From the NCBI GenBank assembly GCA_001899205.1, contig MKVL01000005.1, positions 121,335-185,334 of the forward strand: 64,000 bases of DNA, given 5' to 3'. The notes beneath the pieces are model-generated. The model was not told the origin of the DNA. It ran no database searches and saw only the letters and a list, made by a program, of their open reading frames with translations. Made by a program: the position numbers and the translations under genes. Of this stretch, positions 1 through 9,439 are shown piece by piece. Position 1 is the stretch's first letter. Each line of letters opens with the position of its first letter. This DNA comes from Mesorhizobium sp. 65-26. Lineage in GTDB: Bacteria; Pseudomonadota; Alphaproteobacteria; Rhizobiales; Rhizobiaceae.

Positions 1-1
1 G

Positions 2-67
2 GCGTTCGAGCATGTCTATGACCTGATCGACCGCAGCGTTCGCAGTTGGTTGCCTTACCTGCAATAG
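2..67 (+). CDS. C-terminal end of probable low-molecular-weight protein tyrosine phosphatase (partial)
   Basis: The frame is open from the window edge and ends in TAG at 65-67. It reads AFEHVYDLIDRSVRSWLP plus a few residues. This resembles the last helix of Wzb/Ptp-type low-molecular-weight phosphatases, which often end in a DPY...AFxxVYxLIxxxxxxW pattern. The position just upstream of a Wzc-type tyrosine autokinase fits, because wzb (phosphatase) and wzc (kinase) are commonly neighbours. Only 21 codons are visible and no catalytic CX5R loop can be checked, so the assignment rests on a short tail and on context. Confidence 0.5.
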   Translation, partial: AFEHVYDLIDRSVRSWLPYLQ

Positions 68-98
68 CCGATCCGACCCACCGATAAAGACGACCTCC

Positions 99-2306
99 AT
101 GACCGTGGCGCAAAACACACCTCCTCTTGAAGACGAAGTCGACTTCAAGGCCCTGATTGGCATCGTGATCGACAATAAGTGGCTGATCTTGGTGGTAACG
201 GCTGCGTTCTTTGCGTTCAGCACGGCCTATGTCCTTTTGGCCACGCCCATCTACCAGGCCACCGCATTGGTGCAGGTCGAGCAGAAAGTGCCTGACCTGC
301 CGGGCCTGAGCGCACTCAGCCAAACGCTAGGGGCTTCCAACTCGCAGGCTACCACCGAGATTGCGATCATCACCTCACGGTCGGTGATCGGACAGGCAGT
401 GGACAATCTCAACCTGAATGTCACTGTGGAGCCGCATCGTTTTCCGTTGATCGGCGACTTCATGGCCCGCCGCTCTTTGCGAGCCGCGCAAGACAATCCG
501 AAATTCGTGGCGGCCGCACAGTTTGGGATTAGCTCCGACGATTGGGGCGGCTCAGCACTGGACATATCCCAATTTGACGTGCCCCGGAGTTTGATGGGGC
601 AACGCCTTACCCTGATTGCCGACGAGCATCATGCATATAGCCTGCTTGATCCTGACAGCAACATTCTGTTGCAAGGCCTGGTGGGAGAGACGGCCAAGGG
701 CCATGGTGTCACCTTGCAGGTGAAAACGCTCACAGCAAATCCGGGGATGCGGTTCGATGTGACGCGCAATTCGGACCTGCTCACCATCAGCCAGCTTCAG
801 CACGACATCCACGCCAGCGAACAAGGCAAGGATTCAGGCATTATCGAACTAACCTACGACAATGCCGACCCGTCCCGCGCGTCGAGCATACTCGACCAGA
901 TTGCCCAGGCGTACGTTCGCCAGAATGTGGATCAGAACGCGGCGCAGGCCGCCAACAGCCTGGAGTTCGTGAAAGGCCAGTTGCCACTGATGCGAGAGAA
1001 ATTGGAAAGGGCCCAGGATGCGCTCAACACATTTCAGATGAAGGTCCGGTCGGTGGACATTTCCCTGCAAACCAAGGGGCTTCTCGATCAGATCGTGGCC
1101 GTCGAAGACAGTATCCAGCAATTGGATCTACAGAAGGCAAGCGTCGAGAGCCGATACACCAAAGACCATCCGGCCTATCAAGTCCTGACACAGCAGATCC
1201 ATCAGTTGCAGGGGCAAAAAGATGACCTGGAAAAGCAGGTGGACAATCTGCCTGATACGCAGCGTGATCTGCTACGCCTCACCGAGGACGTCCAGGTCAG
1301 CAACGTCACATATACCAGCCTGCTGCAAGAAGGTCAGCAGCTCGAAATCGCGCGCGCAGGCAAGGTGGGCAATGTCCGCATTGTGGACAAGGCGGCGGTG
1401 GACATCACAACTCCAGTCAGCCCGAAAAAATCAGCCGTGGTCGGGTCCAGTACCTTTGTCGGCGCGTTTCTTGCCGGCGTTTTCATTTTCCTGCGTCAGA
1501 AACTCAAACGCGGCATAGAGGACCCCGCAGAGATCGAGCAGTTGGGCCTCCCTGTATACGCCTCGATCCCACTCAGCGATAAGGAACAGGATCCTCTGCT
1601 TGCCCCAAAGAGTCGCAATGGGGATGGCGAGTTGCACTTGCTCGCGCTAAGCGCGCCGGGCGACCTGACTATCGAGTCTTTGCGTAGCCTGCGCACCAGC
1701 CTACATTTTGCCCGGCTGGAGGCTAAGAACAATATTCTGATGATCTGCGGCTCCAGTCCCAGAGCAGGCAAGACCTTCGTGTCGGCAAACCTGGCAGCCA
1801 TAGTCGCCCAGACCGGAAAACGTGTCCTGCTGATCGATGCGGACATGCGAAAGGGGACCGTGCATCGCATGATGGGTGCTCGCGTGGAAAACGGGCTTTC
1901 CGAACTGATCGCCGGACAGATCGATTTGGAAACCGCGATCCGTAGTATAGATCAACAGGAACAGCTCCACTTCATCAGCCGTGGCAATCCGCCTCCCAAT
2001 CCTTCCGAACTGCTGATGAGTGCAGGTTTTACCGCGCTGCTGGAACGGGTTCTTCCGCTTTATGATTTGATCATCATAGACACGCCACCCATTTTGGCGG
2101 TCACCGATGCAGCCGTGATCGGACACCATGCCGGCACCAGCTTGCTGGTGGTTCGTTTTGGGTTGAACCAGGTACAGGAAGTTACCCTTGCCAAGCAGCG
2201 CTTCGAGCAAAATGGCGTGGAACTCAAGGGAGCCATTTTCAATGCCGTGGAAAAGCGAAGCTCCGGATACTACTCTTACGGCTATTATGATTACAAAAAG
2301 TCGTAG
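99..2306 (+). CDS. Wzc-type polysaccharide co-polymerase and tyrosine autokinase (BY-kinase)
   Basis: Inner-membrane protein controlling chain length and export of exo- or capsular polysaccharide. It has an N-terminal Wzz domain with a first membrane segment near residues 28-50, a long periplasmic coiled region (about 230-430) and a second membrane segment near 447-467. A cytoplasmic BY-kinase domain follows, with Walker A SSPRAGKTFVSANLA, Walker A' VLLIDADMRKG and Walker B LIIIDTPP. The C-terminus is a Tyr cluster (SSGYYSYGYYDYKK), the usual autophosphorylation tail. At 735 residues it has full Wzc/ExoP size. It is closer in style to gamma- and betaproteobacterial Wzc/EpsB than to rhizobial ExoP, and its base composition is visibly less GC-rich than the genes to the right. 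With the upstream phosphatase tail it suggests the end of a transferred polysaccharide cluster. Confidence 0.9.
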   Translation: MTVAQNTPPLEDEVDFKALIGIVIDNKWLILVVTAAFFAFSTAYVLLATPIYQATALVQVEQKVPDLPGLSALSQTLGASNSQATTEIAIITSRSVIGQAVDNLNLNVTVEPHRFPLIGDFMARRSLRAAQDNPKFVAAAQFGISSDDWGGSALDISQFDVPRSLMGQRLTLIADEHHAYSLLDPDSNILLQGLVGETAKGHGVTLQVKTLTANPGMRFDVTRNSDLLTISQLQHDIHASEQGKDSGIIELTYDNADPSRASSILDQIAQAYVRQNVDQNAAQAANSLEFVKGQLPLMREKLERAQDALNTFQMKVRSVDISLQTKGLLDQIVAVEDSIQQLDLQKASVESRYTKDHPAYQVLTQQIHQLQGQKDDLEKQVDNLPDTQRDLLRLTEDVQVSNVTYTSLLQEGQQLEIARAGKVGNVRIVDKAAVDITTPVSPKKSAVVGSSTFVGAFLAGVFIFLRQKLKRGIEDPAEIEQLGLPVYASIPLSDKEQDPLLAPKSRNGDGELHLLALSAPGDLTIESLRSLRTSLHFARLEAKNNILMICGSSPRAGKTFVSANLAAIVAQTGKRVLLIDADMRKGTVHRMMGARVENGLSELIAGQIDLETAIRSIDQQEQLHFISRGNPPPNPSELLMSAGFTALLERVLPLYDLIIIDTPPILAVTDAAVIGHHAGTSLLVVRFGLNQVQEVTLAKQRFEQNGVELKGAIFNAVEKRSSGYYSYGYYDYKKS

Positions 2307-2403
2307 CTGGATAACGCTCTAAACAGAGCCATTTCCATCACTCTTCCTTGTCTTTACCAGGCTACCCGCGCGGCATCCACGACGCAGAACTCGGCCCCGG
2401 GGA

Positions 2404-2622
2404 TCAATCGTCATTGCTGGCGTTGAGTTCGCCAGGCCTCAGCCCCTCATCGCCGTGATGCGGCCATGGCAGGAAATCCCGATCGAAGGAATCGCTGCCG
2501 AAGTACTCGAGCGCACGATGCGCCTCAGCGCCATTGAAGGCGGCCTTCTCGATCAGATGCGCGATGACCTCGCGCGCCTGCGCGATCTTCTGCCTGAGTT
2601 CGAAAACCGTCTGCTCGGCCAT
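2404..2622 (-). CDS. Small conserved hypothetical protein (72 aa)
   Basis: Soluble, charged 72-residue protein starting MAEQTVFELRQKIAQAREV, mostly helical in appearance, with an acidic C-terminal end. The start at 2622 is preceded on the minus strand by GGAGTGGAGAAGC, a good ribosome binding site; a longer frame exists upstream but lacks one. It lies alone between the imported autokinase gene and trpF, which is transcribed the other way. I do not recognise a named family or function. No membrane segment, signal peptide or metal motif is visible. Confidence 0.6.
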   Translation of the reverse strand: MAEQTVFELRQKIAQAREVIAHLIEKAAFNGAEAHRALEYFGSDSFDRDFLPWPHHGDEGLRPGELNASNDD

Positions 2623-2753
2623 GCTTCTCCACTCCTGCCTGGCGCACGATTCCGGAGGGGACATGCGCAAACCAGAAGGTAGCGCTTTCCACGCCACCGG
2701 CAACAGCATGCTTTTTCTCGACTCTTTTGCCGTTTCATGGCAATCCGCGCGCC

Positions 2754-3413
2754 ATGGCGTTCGACATCAAGATCTGCGGTCTCAAGACCGACGAGACACT
2801 GGCCGCGGCATTGGCCGGCGGCGCCAGCCATGTCGGTTTCATCTTCTTCGCCAAGAGCCCGCGCTATGTGGAGCCGGTGGAAGCCGGCCGCCTGCGCCAA
2901 TCCGCGATCGGCCGGGCCAAGGCCGTCGCCGTCAGCGTCGACGCTGACGATGCCTTCCTAGACCGGATCGTTGCCGAGATGCGCCCGGACATCCTGCAGC
3001 TGCACGGCTCGGAAAGCCCGGCGCGCGTCGCCGAGGTCAAGGCCCGCCATGGCCTGCCTGTGATGAAGGCGATGGCCATCAGCGAGGCAGCCGACCTGGA
3101 GCGGATCAAGCCGTTCATCGGCATCGCCGACCGCTTCCTGTTCGATGCCAAGCCGCCGAAAGGTTCCCAGCTTCCGGGTGGCAACGGCGTCGCCTTCGAC
3201 TGGAAAGTCCTTGCCGCGCTTGACGCCGATGTCGATTACATGCTTTCCGGTGGGCTCAACGCCGCCAATATCGGCGACGCCCTTCGGCAAGCGAACCCAC
3301 CCGGAATTGATATTTCCTCCGGCGTGGAGAGCGCGCCTGGCGTCAAGGATCCGGCGCTGATCGAACAGTTTTTCCGGGCCGTAAGGGCAGCGCGAGACGA
3401 CCGCGCCGCCTGA
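2754..3413 (+). CDS. trpF: Phosphoribosylanthranilate isomerase
   Basis: Third step of tryptophan synthesis: Amadori rearrangement of N-(5-phosphoribosyl)anthranilate to CdRP. It is a single TIM-barrel domain of 219 residues. The N-terminal KICGLK motif carries the catalytic Cys, DILQLHGSE and [13 protein letters not shown] are typical barrel strands, and [10 protein letters not shown] near the end binds phosphate. The start is placed at [10 protein letters not shown] because rhizobial TrpF proteins begin there; an in-frame ATG nine codons upstream is possible. First gene of trpF-trpB-trpA-accD-folC. An 80-base gap holding a palindromic repeat separates it from trpB. Confidence 0.95.
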   Translation: MAFDIKICGLKTDETLAAALAGGASHVGFIFFAKSPRYVEPVEAGRLRQSAIGRAKAVAVSVDADDAFLDRIVAEMRPDILQLHGSESPARVAEVKARHGLPVMKAMAISEAADLERIKPFIGIADRFLFDAKPPKGSQLPGGNGVAFDWKVLAALDADVDYMLSGGLNAANIGDALRQANPPGIDISSGVESAPGVKDPALIEQFFRAVRAARDDRAA

Positions 3414-3427
3414 GCGGGCAAGTGAGG

Positions 3428-3464
3428 GCATGTTCCGGAAGAACCGGTTTCCGACAGGACATGC
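3428..3464. repeat. Short palindromic intergenic repeat (GCATGTTCC type)
   Basis: Imperfect inverted repeat beginning GCATGTTCCGGAA and ending TTCCGACAGGACATGC. It belongs to the same family as the elements at 6712-6759 and 49212-49256. It sits between trpF and trpB and could fold in the mRNA. Rhizobial genomes carry many such elements; this one is a degenerate copy. Confidence 0.6.
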
Positions 3465-3492
3465 ACGGCAATCAAAAGGCAGGAGATCGGCG

Positions 3493-4713
3493 ATGAACAA
3501 GCCGGCGACACCCAATTCCTTCCGCACCGGCCCCGACGAGCAGGGCATGTTCGGCATGTTCGGCGGCCGTTTCGTCGCCGAGACGCTGATGCCGCTCATC
3601 CTCGACCTCGAGCGGAACTGGAACGAGGTCAAGAACGACCCGGAATTCAAGGCCGAGTTGAAGAACCTGTCGACGCACTATGCCGGGCGCCCCTCGAAGC
3701 TCTATTTCGCCGAAGGCCTGACCAGGCACCTCGGCGGTGCCAAGGTGTATTTCAAGCGCGAGGACCTCAACCACACCGGCTCGCACAAGATCAACAACTG
3801 CCTCGGCCAGATCCTGCTTGCCAAGCGCATGGGCAAGATGCGCATCATCGCCGAGACGGGCGCCGGCCAGCATGGCGTGGCCTCGGCCACGGTCGCGGCG
3901 CGCTTCGGCTACCCCTGCATCGTCTACATGGGCGCCACCGACGTCGCCCGCCAGAGCCCGAACGTGTTCCGCATGAAGCTGCTCGGTGCCGAAGTGCGCC
4001 CGGTGACGGCCGGCCACGGCACGCTCAAGGACGCCATGAACGAAGCGCTTCGCGACTGGGTGACCAATGTCGAGGACACATACTACCTGATCGGTACCGC
4101 CGCTGGCCCGCACCCCTATCCGGAGCTGGTGCGCGACTTCCAGTCGGTGATCGGCGCCGAGGCGCGCGAGCAGATGCTGGAGCAGGAGGGCCGCCTGCCT
4201 GACACCATCATCGCCGCCGTCGGCGGCGGTTCCAACGCCATCGGCCTGTTCCATCCCTTCCTCGACGACAAGGAGGTGCGCATCATCGGCGTGGAAGCCG
4301 GCGGCCGCGGCCTCGACGGTGTCGAGCATTGCGCCTCGATGAACGCCGGCGCGCCGGGCGTGCTGCACGGCAACCGCACCTACCTGCTGCAGAACGCGGA
4401 CGGCCAGATCCTGGAAGGCCATTCGATCTCGGCCGGTCTCGACTATCCCGGCGTCGGACCGGAGCATTCGTGGCTGCGCGACACGGGCCGCGTCGAATAT
4501 GTGCCGATCCTCGATGACGAGGCGCTGGAAGCCTTCAAGCTGACGACGCGGGTCGAGGGCATCATCCCGGCCCTGGAATCGGCGCACGCCATCGCCCATG
4601 CAGTGAAGATCGTGCCCCAGATGGACAAGGACCAGATCGTCATCGTCAACCTGTCCGGCCGGGGCGACAAGGACGTGCACACCGTGGCCAAGATGCTGGA
4701 TATGGAAATCTGA
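3493..4713 (+). CDS. trpB: Tryptophan synthase beta chain
   Basis: PLP enzyme joining indole and L-serine to give tryptophan, working in an alpha2beta2 complex with TrpA. The protein has 406 residues, full family length. Motifs include the PLP-lysine segment [18 protein letters not shown], the GAGQHG loop and the glycine-rich phosphate cup [13 protein letters not shown] 3493 is chosen because AGGAGA stands 6 bases upstream and the protein then begins MNKPATPNS, as expected. A longer reading frame from 3430 runs through the palindromic repeat and is unlikely to be translated. The stop codon is 17 bases before the trpA start. Confidence 0.97.
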   Translation: MNKPATPNSFRTGPDEQGMFGMFGGRFVAETLMPLILDLERNWNEVKNDPEFKAELKNLSTHYAGRPSKLYFAEGLTRHLGGAKVYFKREDLNHTGSHKINNCLGQILLAKRMGKMRIIAETGAGQHGVASATVAARFGYPCIVYMGATDVARQSPNVFRMKLLGAEVRPVTAGHGTLKDAMNEALRDWVTNVEDTYYLIGTAAGPHPYPELVRDFQSVIGAEAREQMLEQEGRLPDTIIAAVGGGSNAIGLFHPFLDDKEVRIIGVEAGGRGLDGVEHCASMNAGAPGVLHGNRTYLLQNADGQILEGHSISAGLDYPGVGPEHSWLRDTGRVEYVPILDDEALEAFKLTTRVEGIIPALESAHAIAHAVKIVPQMDKDQIVIVNLSGRGDKDVHTVAKMLDMEI

Positions 4714-4730
4714 CCATGGGAGATCTGACG

Positions 4731-5570
4731 ATGTCGACCCGCATCGACCGCCGCATGGCCAAGCTCAAGGCCGAAGGGCGCCCTGCGCTCGTCACCTATT
4801 TCATGGGCGGCGACCCGGACTACGAGACCTCGTTGTCGATCATGAAGGCGCTGCCCGGCGCCGGCGCCGACGTGATCGAGCTCGGCATGCCGTTCTCCGA
4901 CCCGATGGCCGACGGCCCGGCGATCCAGGCCGCGGGCCTGCGCGCGCTGAAGAGCGGACAGACGCTGGCCAAGACGCTGAAGATGGCGGCCGAGTTCCGC
5001 GCCGGCGACAACGAAACGCCGATCGTGCTGATGGGCTACTACAATCCGATCTACATCTACGGCGTCGATCGCTTCCTGGTCGACGCCAAGGCCAGTGGCG
5101 TCGACGGGCTGATCGTCGTGGACCTGCCGCCGGAAATGGACGCGGAGCTGTGCATCCCGGCGCTGAAGGCCGGCATCAACTTCATCCGCCTGGCCACGCC
5201 GACCACGGATGACAAGCGTCTGCCCAAGGTGCTGGAGAACACTTCCGGCTTTGTCTACTACGTTTCGATGACGGGCATCACCGGATCGGCGCTGGCCGAC
5301 ACCGGCAAGGTGGCGGCGGCGGTGAAGCGCATCAAGGGGCATACCGAACTGCCGGTCTGCGTCGGCTTCGGCGTCAAGACCGCCGAGCAGGCGCGCGTCA
5401 TCGGCGCTTCGGCCGACGGCGTGGTGGTCGGCACCGCGATCGTCAATGCGGTGGCCAACGTGCTTGGCCCCAAGGGCGAGAAGACGGCCGATCCGGCGCA
5501 GGCGGTTGCAACGCTGGTCAGCGGGCTGGCGCAAGGTGTCCGCTCGGCCCGCCTTGCTGCCGCCGAATAG
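4731..5570 (+). CDS. trpA: Tryptophan synthase alpha chain
   Basis: Cleaves indole-3-glycerol phosphate to indole and glyceraldehyde 3-phosphate; indole is channelled to TrpB. It is a TIM barrel of 279 residues with the family signature [14 protein letters not shown], which contains the catalytic Glu and Asp. [10 protein letters not shown] and GVVVGTAIV are the phosphate-binding strands near the C-terminus. Two starts are possible (4716 and 4731). GGGAG at 4718-4722 is correctly spaced only for 4731, giving [12 protein letters not shown], so that start is used. Translation is probably coupled to trpB. Confidence 0.96.
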   Translation: MSTRIDRRMAKLKAEGRPALVTYFMGGDPDYETSLSIMKALPGAGADVIELGMPFSDPMADGPAIQAAGLRALKSGQTLAKTLKMAAEFRAGDNETPIVLMGYYNPIYIYGVDRFLVDAKASGVDGLIVVDLPPEMDAELCIPALKAGINFIRLATPTTDDKRLPKVLENTSGFVYYVSMTGITGSALADTGKVAAAVKRIKGHTELPVCVGFGVKTAEQARVIGASADGVVVGTAIVNAVANVLGPKGEKTADPAQAVATLVSGLAQGVRSARLAAAE

Positions 5571-5589
5571 TCCAACTATTTGTCCTTGA

Positions 5590-5690
5590 GCAGTTCCGGG
5601 CGCAAACCGCTGAGCGTTGTCCCGGAATTGCCCGAAATGCTGTTACGCAATTCCGGACGGAAAAGCGCCACACACTTTTCCCGGAATTGC
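5590..5690. repeat. Two tandem palindromic repeats (AATTCCGG type)
   Basis: Copy B (5647-5690) has perfect 10-base arms GCAATTCCGG and CCGGAATTGC around a 24-base loop. Copy A (5590-5631) has the same right arm and a degenerate left arm (GCAGTTCCGG). A further TTCCGGGA remnant lies at 5701. They fill the trpA-accD gap and could form stable hairpins in the transcript. This sequence type recurs in Mesorhizobium intergenic DNA. Confidence 0.75.
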
Positions 5691-5722
5691 CTGAAGTCTC
5701 TTCCGGGACAGGAGCCTGAGCG

Positions 5723-6649
5723 ATGAACTGGATCACCAATTTCGTCCGCCCGAAGATCAACTCGATGCTCGGCCGGCGTACCGACATGCCGGAGAATCTC
5801 TGGATCAAGGATCCCGAGACCGGCGAGATGATCTTCCACAAGGATCTCGAGCAGAACCAGTTCGTCATCCCGTCCTCAGGCCATCACATGAAGATCTCGG
5901 CCAAGGAGCGGCTGAAATACTTCCTCGACGACGGCAAGTACGAGGCGCTCGACAATCCCAAGGTCCTGCAGGACCCGCTGAAGTTCCGCGACGAGAAGCG
6001 CTACACGGACAGGCTGAAGGATGCCCGGACCAAGACCGGGATGGAGGACGCGATCGTCAACGCGCTCGGCACCATCGAGGGGCTGCCAGTGGTGGTGACG
6101 GTGCAAGACTTCGCCTTCATGGGCGGTTCGCTCGGCATGGCCGCCGGCGAGGCCATCGTGCACGCTTTCGAGGTGGCGCTGCAGCGCAAGCGGCCGTTGA
6201 TCCTGTTCGCCGCCTCCGGCGGCGCGCGCATGCAGGAAGGCATACTGTCGCTCATGCAACTGCCGAGGACCACGGTGGGCGTCGACCGACTGAAAGAGGC
6301 CGGCCTGCCCTATATCGTCGTGCTGACCAACCCGACCACCGGTGGCGTGACCGCCTCCTATGCCATGCTGGGCGACGTCCACATCGCTGAACCCGGCGCG
6401 CTGATCGGCTTCGCCGGGCCACGCGTCATCGAACAGACGATCCGCGAGAAGCTGCCCGAAGGCTTCCAGCGCTCCGAATATCTGATGGAGCACGGCATGG
6501 TTGACATGGTGGTGTCGCGCCTGGAGATGCGCGCGACGATCGCGCGGTTGCTGAAGATGTTGCTCAAGATGCCGGAGGCCCCGGCGGCGCAGGACGGCGA
6601 GATCCTGCCGCCGGCGGTGGTCCATGCGGAAGCGCGTCCGCAGGCCTGA
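5723..6649 (+). CDS. accD: Acetyl-CoA carboxylase carboxyltransferase beta subunit
   Basis: Beta half of the carboxyltransferase that moves carboxyl from biotin to acetyl-CoA to make malonyl-CoA, with AccA. 308 residues. The crotonase-like core is clear: [35 protein letters not shown] and [15 protein letters not shown]. The N-terminal segment aligns with the zinc finger of E. coli AccD but has none of its four cysteines ([20 protein letters not shown]), a feature of the alphaproteobacterial form. CAGGAG precedes the ATG. Co-location with trp genes and folC is conserved in rhizobia. Confidence 0.96.
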   Translation: MNWITNFVRPKINSMLGRRTDMPENLWIKDPETGEMIFHKDLEQNQFVIPSSGHHMKISAKERLKYFLDDGKYEALDNPKVLQDPLKFRDEKRYTDRLKDARTKTGMEDAIVNALGTIEGLPVVVTVQDFAFMGGSLGMAAGEAIVHAFEVALQRKRPLILFAASGGARMQEGILSLMQLPRTTVGVDRLKEAGLPYIVVLTNPTTGGVTASYAMLGDVHIAEPGALIGFAGPRVIEQTIREKLPEGFQRSEYLMEHGMVDMVVSRLEMRATIARLLKMLLKMPEAPAAQDGEILPPAVVHAEARPQA

Positions 6650-6711
6650 CGCGACACGAAGTGCCGCGAACGGCGATTTGCGTCGCGACCGTGGCGCTGT
6701 AGCCTTGATTT

Positions 6712-6759
6712 GCGCATGATCCCTTCCGACAGCCGATTCCGGTCTTCGGGATCATGCGC
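6712..6759. repeat. Short palindromic intergenic repeat (GCATGATCCC type)
   Basis: Perfect 12-base arms GCGCATGATCCC (6712-6723) and GGGATCATGCGC (6748-6759) around a 24-base loop. It lies between accD and folC, ending 12 bases before the folC start, so it could affect folC translation or transcript stability. Same family as 3428-3464 and 49212-49256. Confidence 0.75.
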
Positions 6760-6771
6760 CAGGAATGAACC

Positions 6772-8097
6772 ATGACCACGCTTGCCGCCGACCGCGAAAT
6801 CGAAAGCCTGATGGCGCTGCATCCGAAGGGCTTCGACCTTTCACTCGATCGCATCACGCGCCTGCTGGAACGGCTCGGCAATCCGCAGGACCGGCTGCCG
6901 CCGGTGATCCACGTGGCCGGAACCAACGGCAAGGGCTCCTGCGCCGCCTTTTCCCGGGCTCTGCTCGAGGCGGCGGGCAAGCGCGTCCACGTCCACACCT
7001 CGCCGCATCTGGTGCACTGGCACGAGCGCTACCGGCTGGCCGCCGAGGGCGGCGGCAGGCTGGTCGAAGACAAGGTCTTCGCCGAGGCGATCGCGCGCGT
7101 GGCCAAGGCCAATGACGGCCAGAAGATCACCGTCTTCGAAATCCTTACCGCCGTCACCTTCGTGCTGTTTTCCGAGCATCCGGCGGATGCGGCCATCATC
7201 GAGGTCGGCCTCGGCGGCCGCTTCGACGCCACCAATGTCATCCGGACCCCGGCGGTGTCGGTGGTCATGCCCGTGTCGATGGATCACGAGGCCTATCTCG
7301 GCGATCGGGTCGAGCTGATCGCCGCCGAGAAGGCCGGCATCATGAAGCGCGGCTGCCCTGTCGTCATCGGCGCGCAGGAATACGAGCCAGCGCTCCAGGT
7401 CCTGATCGAGACCGCCGAACGGCTTGGCTGTCCGCTGCAGGTCTACGGCCAGGATTTCCTCGCCTTCGAGGAAAACGGCCGCATGGTCTATCAGGACGAG
7501 GATGGGCTGATGGACCTGCCGCCGCCGCGCCTGCCCGGCCGGCACCAGTTCGCCAATGCCGCCGCTGCGCTTGCCGCGGTGAAGGCGGCGGGTTTCGAAA
7601 TCAGCCATCGCGCCGCCGAACAGGCGATGACGAACGTCGCCTGGCCGGGGCGCATGCAGAAGCTGTCACAGGGCCGCCTGGTGGACCTGGCGCCGAAGGG
7701 ATCGGAGATCTGGCTCGATGGAGGCCATAATCCGGGCGCCGGCCTGGTGATCGCCGAGGCGCTGGCCGAACAGGAGGAGAAAAATCCCAGGCCGCTGTTC
7801 CTGATCTCCGGCATGATCAATACCAAGGACCAGAGCGGCTATTTCCGCGCCTTCAAGGGCTTGGCCCGGCACGTCTACACCGTGCCGGTGAGCATGAGCG
7901 ACGCCGGCGTGCCCAACGACGAGTTGGCGCTGCGCGCCACCGAGGCGGAGCTGTCTGCGGAGCCGGTCAGTTCCGTCGCCAGCGCGCTGATGCTGCTGCG
8001 CGACAGCTGGGACGGGCCGGCGCCGCGCATCCTGATCGGCGGTTCGCTCTATCTCGCCGGCGCGGTGCTGGACGAGAACGGCACGCCGCCGACCTGA
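6772..8097 (+). CDS. folC: Bifunctional dihydrofolate synthase / folylpolyglutamate synthase
   Basis: Adds glutamate to dihydropteroate and then further glutamates to tetrahydrofolate. 441 residues. The Mur-ligase-type P-loop HVAGTNGKGSCAAF lies near residue 45, followed by HTSPHLVHWHER (omega-loop region), EVGLGGRFDATNV and SMDHEAYLG. The C-terminal glutamate-ligase domain carries WLDGGHNPGAG. AGGA lies 8 bases before the ATG. Last gene of the trpFBA-accD-folC run; the next gene is on the other strand. Confidence 0.95.
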   Translation: MTTLAADREIESLMALHPKGFDLSLDRITRLLERLGNPQDRLPPVIHVAGTNGKGSCAAFSRALLEAAGKRVHVHTSPHLVHWHERYRLAAEGGGRLVEDKVFAEAIARVAKANDGQKITVFEILTAVTFVLFSEHPADAAIIEVGLGGRFDATNVIRTPAVSVVMPVSMDHEAYLGDRVELIAAEKAGIMKRGCPVVIGAQEYEPALQVLIETAERLGCPLQVYGQDFLAFEENGRMVYQDEDGLMDLPPPRLPGRHQFANAAAALAAVKAAGFEISHRAAEQAMTNVAWPGRMQKLSQGRLVDLAPKGSEIWLDGGHNPGAGLVIAEALAEQEEKNPRPLFLISGMINTKDQSGYFRAFKGLARHVYTVPVSMSDAGVPNDELALRATEAELSAEPVSSVASALMLLRDSWDGPAPRILIGGSLYLAGAVLDENGTPPT

Positions 8098-8148
8098 GGC
8101 ACTGCCGAAAGGCATTGGATCTTAAAGACCGGCGCCTGACAGTGTTCG

Positions 8149-8913
8149 TCAAGCGGCCAGATGCATGATGGCGGGCAGCGCCAGCGAAAGGCCGGACAGG
8201 AAAAGCAGCAAGAAAACGATCCTGCGCATCGTTCGTTGGGACAGCGGCGGCGGCCAGCGGCGCGCCGCATAGGTCGTCAGCATGACCGCCGGCACCGCCA
8301 GCACGAGTGCCATGGGCGACATGGAAGGCACATTGCCGCTCGCCACGACAGCGGCAAGCCGGACCACCTGCGCGGCGCCGAAGGCCGCGACCAGCGTTTC
8401 GCGAATGCGTTCATGCGGCAGCGGCTGGCGGAACAGGTGATAGACCAATGGCGGACCACCGGTCGCAAACAGGCCGCTCATAAGGCCCGAGACAATGCCG
8501 AAGCCGACGAAACTCGCATCCGACGACGGCTCCGCCAGACCGGCCGGCCTGAATGCCAGCTGCAGGCTGGACAGCATGATGACCAGGCCAAGTCCGATCT
8601 TCAGCAGGTCGGCCTGCGTGTCCGCCAGCCATTCAAGCAAGGCATAGCCGACGAGCAGAGAAGGCAGGCTCGCGATCAGTATGAGCCGCAACTCGCGGCG
8701 CGCGACCTCGCGCCAGCCGCCCAGGATCAGCATCTGCGTGGCATTGACCAGGGTCAACATGCCGACCATCGCGGCTGCATCCGGCAGCGGCAGCAGGCCG
8801 ACAAGGGCGATGACGCCCATCATGACCAGACCGAAGGCAAAACCCGTCAGCGTCTGGACATAGGCCGCCACTGCCGCAAAGCCGGCAAAGGCAACGAGAA
8901 GTCCTAGACCCAT
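8149..8913 (-). CDS. TSUP family transporter (TauE/SafE-like sulfite exporter)
   Basis: Polytopic inner-membrane protein of 254 residues with about eight hydrophobic segments. It shows the two-repeat architecture of the TauE/SafE (DUF81) family: N-terminal repeat FAAVAAYVQTLTGFAFGLVM and C-terminal repeat GFGIVSGLMSGLFATGGPPL, both with the conserved small-residue turn. Family members export sulfite, sulfoacetate or related anions; the substrate here cannot be read from sequence. It is transcribed toward folC and lies beside a cupin gene of the same strand. Confidence 0.85.
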   Translation of the reverse strand: MGLGLLVAFAGFAAVAAYVQTLTGFAFGLVMMGVIALVGLLPLPDAAAMVGMLTLVNATQMLILGGWREVARRELRLILIASLPSLLVGYALLEWLADTQADLLKIGLGLVIMLSSLQLAFRPAGLAEPSSDASFVGFGIVSGLMSGLFATGGPPLVYHLFRQPLPHERIRETLVAAFGAAQVVRLAAVVASGNVPSMSPMALVLAVPAVMLTTYAARRWPPPLSQRTMRRIVFLLLFLSGLSLALPAIMHLAA

Positions 8914-8970
8914 GTCGCGGTCGACCCCGGCATGAACGGGCGCAGGCCGGCTGCTGCAATCACGACGCGC

Positions 8971-9252
8971 CTATTTCAACTCGATCTCGATGAAGGCGTA
9001 TTCGCCCTCATTGGCGTTGACGACATCATGCTCGACACCTTCCTTTCGGAAGTAAGGCGCGCCCTTTTTCATCTCGGCGAAGGATTCGCCGTCCTTGGTG
9101 ACGAGCTTCACCTTGCCGTCCATCAGCGGCACGACGACATAGTCGTGCCCATGACGATGCCAGCCGGTGTTGGCGCCCGGGGCAAAACGGTATTCGGTGA
9201 CGATGACGCGGTCGTTGTCGATGAAGACGGTAGCCTTGGCCGTTCCCGTCAT
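8971..9252 (-). CDS. Small single-domain cupin protein
   Basis: 93-residue protein made of one cupin fold. Motif 1 is GWHRHGHDYVVVPLMDGKV (metal-ligand His residues in HRHGHDY), and motif 2 is KEGVEHDVVNANEGEYAFIEI. ATG 9252 is preceded by GGAGGAGAAC on the minus strand, so the longer upstream frame is rejected. No fused domain indicates a substrate. Such stand-alone cupins may be dioxygenases, isomerases or sensors; function unknown. Confidence 0.8.
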   Translation of the reverse strand: MTGTAKATVFIDNDRVIVTEYRFAPGANTGWHRHGHDYVVVPLMDGKVKLVTKDGESFAEMKKGAPYFRKEGVEHDVVNANEGEYAFIEIELK

Positions 9253-9394
9253 GGCGTTCTCCTCCTCCAAGGCACGTCTCCCGGAAACTCTCGGGGGGAC
9301 ATGCGCAAGACGCTTTATCGCCCATGGGCGGTTCAAGGAGAAGGCATGGCGCGCTCTTGCGCGAGGGCCAGCGGCAACGGCCAATGGCGCCAAC

Positions 9395-9422
9395 AAAAAA
9401 GCCCGGCCGTGGCCGGGCTTTT
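9395..9422 (-). terminator. Rho-independent terminator of trxA
   Basis: On the minus strand, 17 bases after the trxA stop, a 12-bp stem AAAAGCCCGGCC / GGCCGGGCTTTT with a 2-base loop is followed by more T residues. It is the clear end of the leftward addA-trxA transcription unit. Confidence 0.85.
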
Positions 9423-9439
9423 CAGGGAAAGGTTTGCGA

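Noticed and set aside
3430-3492. Longer TrpB N-terminus
   Set aside because: The extension is the translated palindromic repeat and lacks a ribosome binding site; AGGAGA marks the start at 3493.
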